DNA of 64,000 bases. Source: Oxalobacteraceae bacterium (lineage in GTDB: Bacteria > Pseudomonadota > Gammaproteobacteria > Burkholderiales > Burkholderiaceae_D). Made by a program: the position numbers and the translations under genes. The notes beneath the pieces were generated by a model. It saw nothing but the letters and a program-made list of their open reading frames with translations. It was not told the origin of the DNA and did no database searches. Numbering within the stretch: position 1 is the stretch's first letter; every line of letters begins with the position of its first letter. The stretch spans positions 62,001 to 126,000 of the forward strand of contig JANXTY010000006.1 of the NCBI GenBank assembly GCA_025352145.1. The letters are read 5' to 3'. This document shows positions 34,672 to 43,481 of this stretch, one piece after another.

Positions 34672-35456
34672 TGAAAAAAATTCCTGCACGTGTCGGCTTG
34701 CAATGGGTGAAGGAAGGATTTTCTTTATTCCAAAAGCGTCCCGCCGAATTAATATCTTTGCTCCTCACCTATGTGTTCGTCATCTTGGGGTTAAGCGCCA
34801 TTCCCGTGGCGGGTCAAATTTTATCTATGTTGCTGGTACCCACCTTCTCCCTGGCATTTATGCACGCTTGTGCAAACATAGAACAAGATCAGCGCGTCAC
34901 CCCAAGTCTGTTGCTGATAGGTTTTCGTTCTTCTGCTTTCAAGTCCCTATTAATGTTGGGCTCGCTGTATTTGCTTGCGGCCACGCTGGCGATCTTTGCA
35001 TCGAAACTGGTTGACGGCGGTGTGTTGTTAGACCTTCTGAGCGGCCAGACAGAACTCAACGAGAAAGTCCTTCAAGACCCGAACCTTACTACCGCCATGT
35101 TGTTTGCCATGGCCGTGTACCTGCCTTTTGCTATGGCCCTTTGGTATGCCGCGCCGTTGGTGGGATGGAAAAAAATGGGGATTTTCAAGTCGCTTTTTTA
35201 CAGTTTTTTTGCCATCCTTCATGCCCCCAAAGCATTCATGATGTATGGCATTTCGTGGACGGCGATCGTGCTGCTCGGCTTAACATTGACGAGCTTGGTG
35301 ATTATTCCCTTGGCCGCATTAGTGGGCCGGGATAGTGCTAGTGCTCTGGTCCTAATTCCGTTCTTTGTCGCATTCACTGCCGTTACTCACTGCTCCTTTT
35401 ATCGTAGCTATATCCAGTTATTTGAGACCGGGGCGTTGTCTGCGGAGGCAGGCTGA
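34671..35456 (+). CDS. BPSS1780 family membrane protein
   Basis: The 261-residue protein has about six helices and opens with the family string GLQWVKEGFSLFQKRPAELISLLL. AVYLPFAMALWYAAPLVGWKKMGIFKSLFYSFFAI and SFYRSYIQLFE near the end also match. It overlaps thrB by one base (TGATG), so the two are coupled. Function unknown, membrane location clear. Confidence 0.85.
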   Translation: MKKIPARVGLQWVKEGFSLFQKRPAELISLLLTYVFVILGLSAIPVAGQILSMLLVPTFSLAFMHACANIEQDQRVTPSLLLIGFRSSAFKSLLMLGSLYLLAATLAIFASKLVDGGVLLDLLSGQTELNEKVLQDPNLTTAMLFAMAVYLPFAMALWYAAPLVGWKKMGIFKSLFYSFFAILHAPKAFMMYGISWTAIVLLGLTLTSLVIIPLAALVGRDSASALVLIPFFVAFTAVTHCSFYRSYIQLFETGALSAEAG

Positions 35457-35585
35457 TTCTTACCCAATTTCGGCTCGTTTTTCAGGTTATGAAGAAAAAC
35501 ACGTCGGGATTCAGCTCTTGGGTTTGTTCTTTTTTCCGGTTATGGAGAGGCGACTAAAACCTGGCCCAATGCACTCGTTCAATAG

Positions 35586-36929
35586 TTACAAAATTGAAGG
35601 ATCACTCGGGTTTTCCAAACCCGTGCCTCTGACGTCATCGACTGAGATCAGCGCGTTCTTATAGCCGGTGACGGCAATATTAGAGAAAGCCACATCGTTC
35701 GCGTGGGCCATGCTGATGCCGCGCTGGCAGTTGCCAGTGACGTTGGATATGGTGAGGCCTTGCAAGGGACGCTCGGGTGGAATTTTCGTGGCATCGACAA
35801 GGTGTTTGACGTTATAGACCTGGATGTGACTAAAGCGCAGGTTGCGCACCGTGGTCCATTGCTCGATGGTGCCAGGAACCGGCTCTTTTGCCTGGATGCC
35901 GCGCTTCAAAAGATCGATTGAGAGAAATGTCGGCGAATTGCAGATCAGCAGATTTTCACCGGAGATATCTTCCGCGATGGCACCGCGTCCATCGCGGCTC
36001 TTAATGAGGATGCCATTGCCGTGACCGGAAAGCGTGCAGTTCAAGATGCGCACATTGCGAATCCCGCCGGACAGCTCAGTGCCGATACCGATAGCCGCGA
36101 ACATGCTGCTGTTGAGCACGCAATCCCTGATCACTACATTTTCGGTCGGGCGTGCCAGACGCACCGCTTCCATGCCGCGCCCCGATTTGAGCGAGATCGC
36201 ATCGTCGCCGGTATCGATATTGCAGCCCTCAATTAGCACGTCGCGGCAGGAATCGACATCGATGCCATCGCCATTGGTATTGACTGACCGAACGACGAGC
36301 TTGCGTGCCACCACGTTCTGGCACAGCAATAGGTGGATGCCCCACAAGCGCTGATATTGCGCGGTAAAACCTTCGAGCAATACATCCTTGCATTCAGACG
36401 GCTCAATTAACGCCGGGCCACGCGGATGTCGCAAATGACTCAGCGTGATAGGCGGCCCGAAAATCGATCCCGGCCCCAGAACCGCAATGTGCTCCGCCTT
36501 GTCCGCCCATAGCAGCGCCCGATGTCCTTCCGAAAATTCACCTTCCCAGCGCACTCGCGCCAGCGGATAGTCTTCGATGTCTGCGCTGGCGATGAGTGCC
36601 GATTTATTTTCCAGGCTCAGCGTTGTATTCGATTTGATCTGCAAGCTGCCGGTCAGGTAGAAACCCGCAGGCACCAGCACAGTCCCGCCACCCGCCTGTG
36701 CACAGGCATCGAGCGCCTTTTGCAAAGCGGCTGTGTCTTTGACTTTGCCATCACCGCTGGCACCGAAGTTCATCACGTTGAAGACGGTTTTGTTTTGTTC
36801 CTGCGTGGCTAGCGGCGCGCTGTCTTTTGCTGGGATGGCTGTTGCCGCAAAAGTATTGCTGGTGGCGAGGCTGCCGATTACTTTTATTGAAGTGGATAAA
36901 AAGTCTCTGCGGGTTTGCGTGGAGGTCAT
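35586..36929 (-). CDS. Glycoside hydrolase family 28 (polygalacturonase-like)
   Basis: The 447-residue protein has the right-handed beta-helix of GH28 and would hydrolyse the galacturonan or rhamnogalacturonan parts of pectin. It begins with a Tat-type signal (TQTRRDFLSTSIKVIGSLA) and the helix start FNVMNFGASGDGKVKDTAALQKALDAC. Catalytic residues are in NTNGDGIDVDSC, DTGDDAISLKSG and SGHGNGILIKSRDG. ATG 36929 is preferred over a TTG at 36941. It is separate from other carbohydrate genes. The exact substrate is not predictable. Confidence 0.87.
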   Translation of the reverse strand: MTSTQTRRDFLSTSIKVIGSLATSNTFAATAIPAKDSAPLATQEQNKTVFNVMNFGASGDGKVKDTAALQKALDACAQAGGGTVLVPAGFYLTGSLQIKSNTTLSLENKSALIASADIEDYPLARVRWEGEFSEGHRALLWADKAEHIAVLGPGSIFGPPITLSHLRHPRGPALIEPSECKDVLLEGFTAQYQRLWGIHLLLCQNVVARKLVVRSVNTNGDGIDVDSCRDVLIEGCNIDTGDDAISLKSGRGMEAVRLARPTENVVIRDCVLNSSMFAAIGIGTELSGGIRNVRILNCTLSGHGNGILIKSRDGRGAIAEDISGENLLICNSPTFLSIDLLKRGIQAKEPVPGTIEQWTTVRNLRFSHIQVYNVKHLVDATKIPPERPLQGLTISNVTGNCQRGISMAHANDVAFSNIAVTGYKNALISVDDVRGTGLENPSDPSIL

Positions 36930-37157
36930 TTTAAGTCGCAATCTCTCAGATAGGCTGAATAGGAAATAGGAAGTTTAACGAATAAATTGCCGTTGGTTAT
37001 TTACGCAGTTTGAGATGTGTGTTGAAGTTTTTGTTCTGAATTGAGTTGAGGCATAAGTATTGCGCAGGGGAAAATATAAAATACATTTCCCCAATTAAAT
37101 AGCCAGGTCGCAAGAGAAACATGCAAACCTGGCCCGATATTTTTTTACGTAACTTTA

Positions 37158-37820
37158 TTAATCTTTTGCATAATTAACTGAACGTGGCCCGAACAAAATA
37201 GCATTTGGATGGCCGGCCCCCAACAATCTCTGGCTAGTAATTCCAGCAACCGGATGAGCTGCATCAGCAACACTATTAATAATTTGCTTCACCGCAGCAG
37301 CAACTAATGCGCCAATTAAACTGCCGCCGCTGTTATTGCCACCTTCATTATTAGAAGCTGTGGCTCGGCCTTCCCACAATACACTGCCACTTTTTAAATC
37401 AACTAGCTTAGCGTTTGCCGTAACGACAGCAGCACTATTTAGTACAGAATACACGGCACCGTATTGTGTAATTGTGACGTATAAAGCAGCATCGGCACCG
37501 AAAATTTCCTTGATCTTGGCGGGTGCTGTTGCGTGAATATCGTCAGGGCTAGCCAAACCATTTTGTTTAAATGTTTCATCCACTAATGCAACCGGCAAGA
37601 CGTAGTAACCAGCTTCGGCTAATGGGTACGTCATTTGTGACAACATACTATAAGTTGCCTTAACATCGGGAGATTGATTTAGGGGGGGCAATATAACGAT
37701 TGAATGAGGGCGGCTCTTTTTGAACTCTGAAAAATCATAAGGGGTAGGTGGTGTTGCGCACCCAACTGCAAGGAGCGCAGTCAACAGAGAGATGCCTAAT
37801 TTCAAATAATTAACCTTCAT
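37158..37820 (-). CDS. GNA1162/DUF799 family lipoprotein
   Basis: The 220-residue lipoprotein (lipobox AVGCATPPTPYD) resembles Neisseria GNA1162: RPHSIVILPPLNQSPDVKATYSMLSQMTYPLAEAGYYVLPVALVDETFKQNGL, and SVLWEGRATASNN. It overlaps DUF4810 upstream by 11 nt and ends the trio CsgG-like / DUF4810 / GNA1162. In Neisseria the same three genes are adjacent. Outer-membrane location is expected, role unknown. Confidence 0.83.
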   Translation of the reverse strand: MKVNYLKLGISLLTALLAVGCATPPTPYDFSEFKKSRPHSIVILPPLNQSPDVKATYSMLSQMTYPLAEAGYYVLPVALVDETFKQNGLASPDDIHATAPAKIKEIFGADAALYVTITQYGAVYSVLNSAAVVTANAKLVDLKSGSVLWEGRATASNNEGGNNSGGSLIGALVAAAVKQIINSVADAAHPVAGITSQRLLGAGHPNAILFGPRSVNYAKD

Positions 37821-38181
37821 TTTTGCTCACTTTTTTAAAGTTTTTTAGTAAGAAATCCATATAGGCTGTAGATTCCGGAAATAATTTTTTCTCAGTTTGA
37901 AGATTTTGAATGGCTTGATCTTCTTTGCCAGTATTAAAATATAACAAAGCTAAATGGGCGAAATAGCCAGGTGGAGGCTGGTTCCCACTTGTGATAATAA
38001 CCTGGAGATCTTTCTCAAGAACGATGATCTGTTGTTCTGGACTCCCCCCCTTAAAATGTTGATAAACCTGAGGTTGATATCCGCCCCATTGATACATGGT
38101 CTTGGGCGCAGTTTGGCACCCACTTAAAAAAACAGTGCCGACTATTGCCAGTGTAATTCCGAATGTCTTCATCATTTTCAT
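37810..38181 (-). CDS. DUF4810 domain-containing lipoprotein
   Basis: The 123-residue lipoprotein (lipobox LSGCQTAP) contains MYQWGGYQPQVYQHFKGG and a TPR-like helical part (PPPGYFAHLALLYFNTGKEDQAIQNLQTEKKLFPES) typical of DUF4810. It starts 13 nt after the CsgG-like gene and overlaps the GNA1162-like gene by 11 nt. Confidence 0.85.
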   Translation of the reverse strand: MKMMKTFGITLAIVGTVFLSGCQTAPKTMYQWGGYQPQVYQHFKGGSPEQQIIVLEKDLQVIITSGNQPPPGYFAHLALLYFNTGKEDQAIQNLQTEKKLFPESTAYMDFLLKNFKKVSKNEG

Positions 38182-38194
38182 CTACCTATCAACT

Positions 38195-38875
38195 TTATTG
38201 TTTATTCGGAATCCAGGAGCCAGAATCAATCCCAACTACCAAATTATTAACGGCTTCGCGCACTGCTAAATCAAGCACTTTCCCGTTCAGTGTAGTATCG
38301 TAACTAGCGGTGCCACCGAACCCAACAACTTCACGATTAGACAAGCTATACTCGCTGGCACCCTGACTAGAAAATACAACTTCAGATGTGGCAATGTTGA
38401 TGACATTGAGAGTTACCTTGGCATATGCTATTTGAGATTTCGCTCGCCCCAAAATTCCAAACAATTGTTGGTCACCTACTTCTTTGCGACCAAATTCGGA
38501 TACAGCACCTGTCACCAAATAGTCTGCCCCTTTGGTAGTTTGTGCTTGTTTTTTTATTTCAGATTCTTGTTTTGCCTCATTCATATTGTCACGATCAAGT
38601 ACGTTAAAACGGTTAGTTTGCTGCATATGCGCAATCAGAATTGTTTTAGCTTGACCGCCTAAACGATCAACATTGTCGGAGAAAATACCTCGCATATAAC
38701 TAGATCGGTTATCGAATTTTCCGACCGCTACGAGAGTGCGTACACCAGCGTATGGTCGGCTAGAACTCGTCACCTTTTGTTCTGGCAAAACCTGAGATGT
38801 TTCCGTAGCACACCCAACTATAATGGTTAAAAGTGCTGCACTAGCCAAAAGAGGAATCAATTGATTTTTTTTCAT
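38195..38875 (-). CDS. CsgG/HfaB family lipoprotein
   Basis: The 226-residue lipoprotein (lipobox IVGCATET) has the CsgG-like core: VAVGKFDNRSSYMRGIF, QTNRFNVLDRDNMNEAKQESE, TTKGADYLVTGAVSEFG and GKVLDLAVREAVNNLV. CsgG forms the curli secretion pore; this shorter family member (about 50 residues shorter) lies with DUF4810 and GNA1162 rather than with curli genes. It may form or support an envelope complex (inference). Confidence 0.85.
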   Translation of the reverse strand: MKKNQLIPLLASAALLTIIVGCATETSQVLPEQKVTSSSRPYAGVRTLVAVGKFDNRSSYMRGIFSDNVDRLGGQAKTILIAHMQQTNRFNVLDRDNMNEAKQESEIKKQAQTTKGADYLVTGAVSEFGRKEVGDQQLFGILGRAKSQIAYAKVTLNVINIATSEVVFSSQGASEYSLSNREVVGFGGTASYDTTLNGKVLDLAVREAVNNLVVGIDSGSWIPNKQ

Positions 38876-39068
38876 GATAATATCTCCACACTAGAAATGT
38901 TAATAAAAAGAACAAGCATAGTACCCTGAGGGTAAAAATAATAATAGTTTCATTTTTTTGGAAAAGGATGTGCCAAGCACGCTTACCGCAATACCTGCAA
39001 GTACAATTTTCTCTCTGAATGTCCTTTACAATAACGGAACTTATTTTCTTCCGCGCCATCTTATAGCC

Positions 39069-39386
39069 GTGATCCAGCGCCGCCCCATCATCCATGTCTT
39101 ACTCGCACTTTTGCTGCTATTTTCGCAGCAGATGCGGGTGGCGCATGCGGTGTCGCATTGGGGGGATTTCCAGCGCGACAGCACCGAGCATCAGCAAACC
39201 CCGGCCGAAAAAATCTGTGATCAGTGTCTGGCGTTTGCACAGATTGGCTCGGCCATTCATAGTCATGCACTTTCCTTCGCATCCTTTGCGATGCACGCCG
39301 GCGCTCAGCCGGATCCTCTGACGCAGAGTTGTGTGTCGCGCACGGCTTGTGTCTATCTTTCGCGCGCACCGCCTTCCTTGTACTGA
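39069..39386 (+). CDS. DUF2946-like small secreted protein
   Basis: From the GTG at 39069 the 105-residue product has a signal helix (IIHVLLALLLLFSQQMRVAHA). HAVSHWGD and ICDQCLAFAQIGSAIHSHAL follow, and late Cys residues complete a pattern seen in DUF2946 proteins near metal-uptake genes. The frame is open back to 38958 but the upstream part is uncharacteristic and no clear ribosome-binding site marks either start. The outer-membrane protein and zinc ABC genes follow on the same strand, so a periplasmic metal role is likely. Confidence 0.6.
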   Translation: MIQRRPIIHVLLALLLLFSQQMRVAHAVSHWGDFQRDSTEHQQTPAEKICDQCLAFAQIGSAIHSHALSFASFAMHAGAQPDPLTQSCVSRTACVYLSRAPPSLY

Positions 39387-39618
39387 TGTGGTTTAGCGTC
39401 GGGATGACGTTGGCATCTTTTTTGTCAATGCCACTCCCTGGCGAACATCCCTATTGGATCATGTTGATTACGTAGTCGGGAAGGCATTCTGCCTTCCGGT
39501 TATGGATCGTTTAAGGGCAACTTCCCGCAAGCAATAGCAGGCATCTGACAGCGTTTCGCATGTCCGGCCTGCGCGATGCCGCGTGCTGTGCGGTGGCCCG
39601 CAAGTAAAGGAAAAAATA

Positions 39619-41058
39619 ATGTTGAAAAATAAAATGTGGACCGCCGCGTTGGCGGGTCTATTGGCTGCTCCATTGGCCTTGCCATTGCGTGCGAGTGCCG
39701 CCGATGATAAGGACTTGGCAGTGCTGCGTGAGCAGATGCGGCAGATTAAGTCGGACTATGAAATACGGATGGCGGCGCTGGAGCAGCGTCTTCTTGCGGC
39801 GGAGAAAAAATCGGCTGATGTGAATGTGCAGGTGCCGGTGCAGGCCGCTGCCACCGCTCCCGCAGAACCGGCACCTGCAGTACTTTCGCCGGTGTTGCCT
39901 GCGGTTGCAGCCTCCAGCAATGGCTTCAATCCCGCTGTGGCGCTTATCCTCAATGGCACGCTGGCGAACCTGTCGCCCGATCCTTCGACCTATCGCTTGC
40001 AGGGTTTTATTCCGAATGGCGGCGATGTCGGTCCCGGCAAGCGCAGCTTCAGCCTGGGGGAATCGGAGCTGACTTTCAGCGCCAATGTGGATCCACATTT
40101 TTCGGGACAACTGACGTTCTCGCTGACGGGTGAAAATACGGCCAGCGTGGAAGAAGCTTTTTTCCAGACGCAGGGTTTGTCTAACGGAATGAATTTCCGG
40201 GGAGGGCGCTTTTTGTCTGCCGTCGGTTACCTCAACAGCCAGCACGCGCATGCCTGGGATTTTGTCGATGCGCCGCTGGCGTATCAGGCTTTTTTCGGCG
40301 GGCAGTATAAGCCGGATGGTGTGCAGTTCAAGTGGCTGGCGCCGACGGATCTGTTTGTTGAAGTGGGTGCCGAGGCGGACAATGGCAGCAGCTTCCCCGG
40401 CAGCGAGCGTCATAAAAACGGCTTCGGTGCAACCTCTGTTTTTGCGCATATCGGCGATGATATTGGCGAGTCGATGAGTTGGCGCGCAGGCTTGTCGACC
40501 ATGCGTAGCCATCCTGAAAATCGCAGCTATCAGGACAGCAATCGCAGCGGCAGCGATGTCATCAATGCTTTCAGCGGCAAATCTAATACCTGGATCGCCG
40601 ATGCGATTTTCAAATGGTCGCCAAACGGTAATCCGACTGCCACCAATCTCAAACTGCAGGGGGAATATTTCCGGCGCAATGAAACCGGTTCGCTGCGGTA
40701 TGACACGCAAGCGCAGGACATCGGCGATAGATTTTCCAGCGTGCAGTCGGGTTGGTATCTGCAGGGCATCTATCAATTCATGCCGCAGTGGCGCGCGGGT
40801 TGGCGCGTGGATAAACTATCTTCCGGCTCGCCTGCCATCGGACTGCTCAGCAGCCATGTTTTGGCAGCGGCCGATTTCCCTGCGCTGGCGTCGTATGGCC
40901 CGTCGCGCAATACATGGATGCTCGATTATTCGGCGTCGGAATTTAGTCGTTTCCGCCTCCAGTTTGCCCGTGATAAATCGTCGTCGAATGTGACCGGCAA
41001 TCAAATTTTCCTGCAGTACATCATGAGTCTGGGCGCACATGGTGCGCACTCTTTCTAA
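39619..41058 (+). CDS. Predicted outer-membrane beta-barrel protein of a zinc-uptake cluster
   Basis: ATG 39619 has AAGGA upstream. The 479-residue precursor has a signal peptide (ending ASAA), a coiled-coil (about 28-62; LREQMRQIKSDYEIRMAALEQRLLAAEKK in two pieces) and a long stretch of alternating beta strands with aromatic belts, ending in Phe (HGAHSF) as outer-membrane barrels do. No plug domain is visible, so it is more porin-like than TonB-receptor-like. Its place before a znuA-like gene suggests metal passage across the outer membrane (inference). Confidence 0.65.
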   Translation: MLKNKMWTAALAGLLAAPLALPLRASAADDKDLAVLREQMRQIKSDYEIRMAALEQRLLAAEKKSADVNVQVPVQAAATAPAEPAPAVLSPVLPAVAASSNGFNPAVALILNGTLANLSPDPSTYRLQGFIPNGGDVGPGKRSFSLGESELTFSANVDPHFSGQLTFSLTGENTASVEEAFFQTQGLSNGMNFRGGRFLSAVGYLNSQHAHAWDFVDAPLAYQAFFGGQYKPDGVQFKWLAPTDLFVEVGAEADNGSSFPGSERHKNGFGATSVFAHIGDDIGESMSWRAGLSTMRSHPENRSYQDSNRSGSDVINAFSGKSNTWIADAIFKWSPNGNPTATNLKLQGEYFRRNETGSLRYDTQAQDIGDRFSSVQSGWYLQGIYQFMPQWRAGWRVDKLSSGSPAIGLLSSHVLAAADFPALASYGPSRNTWMLDYSASEFSRFRLQFARDKSSSNVTGNQIFLQYIMSLGAHGAHSF

Positions 41059-41080
41059 TTGTTAAGACAAGGATATGGAC

Positions 41081-41986
41081 ATGAAAAAATATTTACTCCC
41101 TCTGGCGGCAATCAGCCTCGCGCTGTTTTCCCTGCCTTCTCACGCAGCGGTAAACGTGTTCGCCTGCGAGCCGGAATGGGCTGCGCTGGCGACCGAATTA
41201 GGTGGCGATAAACTCAAGGTAACGAGCGCCACCAATGCCTTGCAAGATCCGCATCGGATCGAAGCCAGGCCGAGCCTGATCGCCAAGACCCGCAATGCCG
41301 ACCTGCTGGTCTGTACTGGACTGGAACTGGAAGTGGGCTGGTTGCCGGTGTTGTTACAGCAATCGGGCAATGCCAAAATCGCCGCCGGTCAGCCGGGCAA
41401 TTTTGAGGCGGGCAGTTTTGTGACGCGCCTTGATGTGCCTACTAAACTGGACCGCAGCGAAGGCGATGTGCATGCCGCGGGCAATCCTCATATCCAGCAA
41501 GACCCGCACAACATCGCACATGTGGCCGATGCGCTGGCGCAGCGCCTGGCACAGATTGATCCGGTCAATGCGGCTTATTATTCTGCGCGGCATAAAGATT
41601 TTTCAGCGCGCTGGAAGGCCGCGATGCAGAAGTGGGAACAACAGGCCGCACCTTTGAAAGGCGTGGCCATGGTCGAGCATCATAAGAATATGGAATATTT
41701 GTCGCACTGGCTCGGCCTGCGCACCGTTGGCATGCTGGAACCCAAACCCGGCGTGGAACCGAGCGCCGCGCATCTGGGCGAGTTGTTAAATCAGCTGCAG
41801 CGCCAGCCTGCCAAATTTGTGGTGCGCGCTGCGTATCAGGATGGTCGCGCTTCACAATGGCTGTCTGAACACGCGCATATTCCAGCGGTGGTATTGCCGT
41901 TTAGTGTAGGCGGCGGCGACAAGGCGAAGGACTTGTTCGGTCTGTTTGACGACACCGTGCAGCGTTTGCTGGAGGCTGCTAAATGA
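41081..41986 (+). CDS. Zinc/manganese ABC transporter substrate-binding protein (ZnuA-like)
   Basis: This cluster A-I binding protein of 301 residues has a signal peptide ending SHAA. Metal-ligand strings are QDPHRIEARPSL, NPHIQQDPHNIAHVADALA and MVEHHKNMEYLSHWL. It lacks the long His-rich loop seen in many ZnuA proteins. ATG 41081 is preferred to 41075 because AAGGA (41069-41073) is one base from the latter. It is followed with a 4-nt overlap by the permease gene. Confidence 0.85.
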   Translation: MKKYLLPLAAISLALFSLPSHAAVNVFACEPEWAALATELGGDKLKVTSATNALQDPHRIEARPSLIAKTRNADLLVCTGLELEVGWLPVLLQQSGNAKIAAGQPGNFEAGSFVTRLDVPTKLDRSEGDVHAAGNPHIQQDPHNIAHVADALAQRLAQIDPVNAAYYSARHKDFSARWKAAMQKWEQQAAPLKGVAMVEHHKNMEYLSHWLGLRTVGMLEPKPGVEPSAAHLGELLNQLQRQPAKFVVRAAYQDGRASQWLSEHAHIPAVVLPFSVGGGDKAKDLFGLFDDTVQRLLEAAK

Positions 41987-42774
41987 ATGCCGGATCGCTA
42001 GCCGGGTCGCTCGACCTCATGATCGTCTTGCCAGCGCTGCTGGCAGGTCTGCTGGTACTGGCCACCCACATTCCACTGGGTGCGCAGGTACTCAAACGCG
42101 GCATCGTTTTTATCGATCTGGCGATTGCCCAGATTGCTGCGCTGGGCGTCATTATTGCCAGCTCGGGCGAGCTCGACCCGCAAGGCTGGGTGGTGCAACT
42201 GGCGGCTGGTGCGGCGGCAGTGCTGGGAGCCTTGTTTCTGACATGGACCGAAAAGCGCTGGCCCGAAGTGCAGGAGGCGCAGATCGGCGTGCTTTTCATT
42301 CTGGCTGCGACTGCCGGACTGTTGCTGGTGGCGCACAACCCGCACGGCGGCGAGCACTTGCAGGATTTATTAGCGGGGCAGATTCTGTGGGTACGCTATT
42401 CGCAACTGCTGTTGCCTGCGATTGGCACAGTGATGGTGGTGGCGCTTTTGCGACATTTTAACGCGCGGCTGAGTCGGTTGAGTTTCTATCTGATCTTCGC
42501 GTTAGCAGTGACGCAATCGGTGCAACTGGTCGGCGTCTATCTGGTATTTTCCAGCCTGATTGTGCCGAGTCTGGCAGTGCGCAATTACCCGGAGAAAAAA
42601 CGCTTTCCACTGGCGTACCTGGTCGGCGCGGCTGGGTACATTGCAGGCTTGTTCTTGTCGTTGTTGTTCGATCTGCCATCGGGGGCACTGATCGTGTGGT
42701 GTTTGAGTTTGGCAGCGATGGTGGTGTATGCGTTGGGACCTAAGGGAATGGTGCAGAAATCAATGGCATCATAA
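41983..42774 (+). CDS. Metal ABC transporter permease (ZnuB-like)
   Basis: The 263-residue ABC-3 family permease has about eight helices; LATHIPLGAQVLKRGIVFIDLAIAQIAALGVI and QSVQLVGVYLVFSSLIVPSLA match the family. Its ATG overlaps the stop of the binding-protein gene (ATGA). No ATP-binding protein gene lies before or after it in the window, so the transporter needs an ATPase encoded elsewhere or works differently. Confidence 0.87.
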   Translation: MNAGSLAGSLDLMIVLPALLAGLLVLATHIPLGAQVLKRGIVFIDLAIAQIAALGVIIASSGELDPQGWVVQLAAGAAAVLGALFLTWTEKRWPEVQEAQIGVLFILAATAGLLLVAHNPHGGEHLQDLLAGQILWVRYSQLLLPAIGTVMVVALLRHFNARLSRLSFYLIFALAVTQSVQLVGVYLVFSSLIVPSLAVRNYPEKKRFPLAYLVGAAGYIAGLFLSLLFDLPSGALIVWCLSLAAMVVYALGPKGMVQKSMAS

Positions 42775-42830
42775 CGTGGCAAGTTGACGGCCGGGCGCTG
42801 ATGGCGCCAGGTTCTATGCCTCATGCCTGC

Positions 42831-43316
42831 TTAAACCTGTTCTAAGAACCTTAGTAATCCTTGTAACGCATGTGCTACGGTTTGCTGGCGGACGGCATGC
42901 CTGTCGCCGGAAAATACCAACCGCTCGGTGTGATTGACATGCGCGGAAGCCCAGCCGAAACACACGGTACCTACCGGCTTTCCCGGTACCGCACCATCCG
43001 GGCCGGCAATGCCTGTAGTTGAAATAGCGATGTGGGCATTGCTGTTGGCGAGTGCGCCTTTGGCCATATTTTCGGCAATTTCTTCACTGACGCTACCGTG
43101 CTGCGCGATTAACGCAGCCGATACGCCGAGCAGATCAATTTTGGATACGTTGGAATAGACTACGAAACCGCAATCGAACCATTCCGACGAGCCTGCAATT
43201 TCTGTAATGGCCTGTGCCGCTCCGCCGCCTGTGCAAGACTCTGCGGTCGTGAGCAGCAATTTTTTTTCTTTCAATGCGCGGCCAACCTGTGTGGCCAGAT
43301 CAAGAATGTCTTCCAT
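42831..43316 (-). CDS. pncC: Nicotinamide-nucleotide amidohydrolase (CinA C-terminal domain)
   Basis: The 161-residue single-domain enzyme deamidates NMN to nicotinate mononucleotide in pyridine-nucleotide recycling. It has TAESCTGGGAAQAITEIAGSS with the nucleophile Ser, GFVVYSNVSKIDLLGVS and ISTTGIAGPDGAVPGKPVGTVCFG. AGGAG lies upstream of the ATG. The gene is convergent with the zinc permease gene. Confidence 0.93.
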   Translation of the reverse strand: MEDILDLATQVGRALKEKKLLLTTAESCTGGGAAQAITEIAGSSEWFDCGFVVYSNVSKIDLLGVSAALIAQHGSVSEEIAENMAKGALANSNAHIAISTTGIAGPDGAVPGKPVGTVCFGWASAHVNHTERLVFSGDRHAVRQQTVAHALQGLLRFLEQV

Positions 43317-43481
43317 GCTGCTCTCCTCTTAAACGATGTCGATGATGTGTCGATTGTATTTGAAAAATAGCCACGAAAAAAACCATATTTTGGGGTTATG
43401 CTCCGTTCTCGATTTGTTGTTGTCATCATCTTGTAGCAGAGCATCCGTAAAATTGCCTCGCGCATATTTTAATCTCATCCC

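Noticed and set aside
39658-40776. Long (372-residue) minus-strand frame inside the outer-membrane barrel gene
   Set aside because: Antisense shadow: Arg/Ile-rich composition, no family resemblance, and the plus-strand frame has a signal peptide and a terminal Phe.
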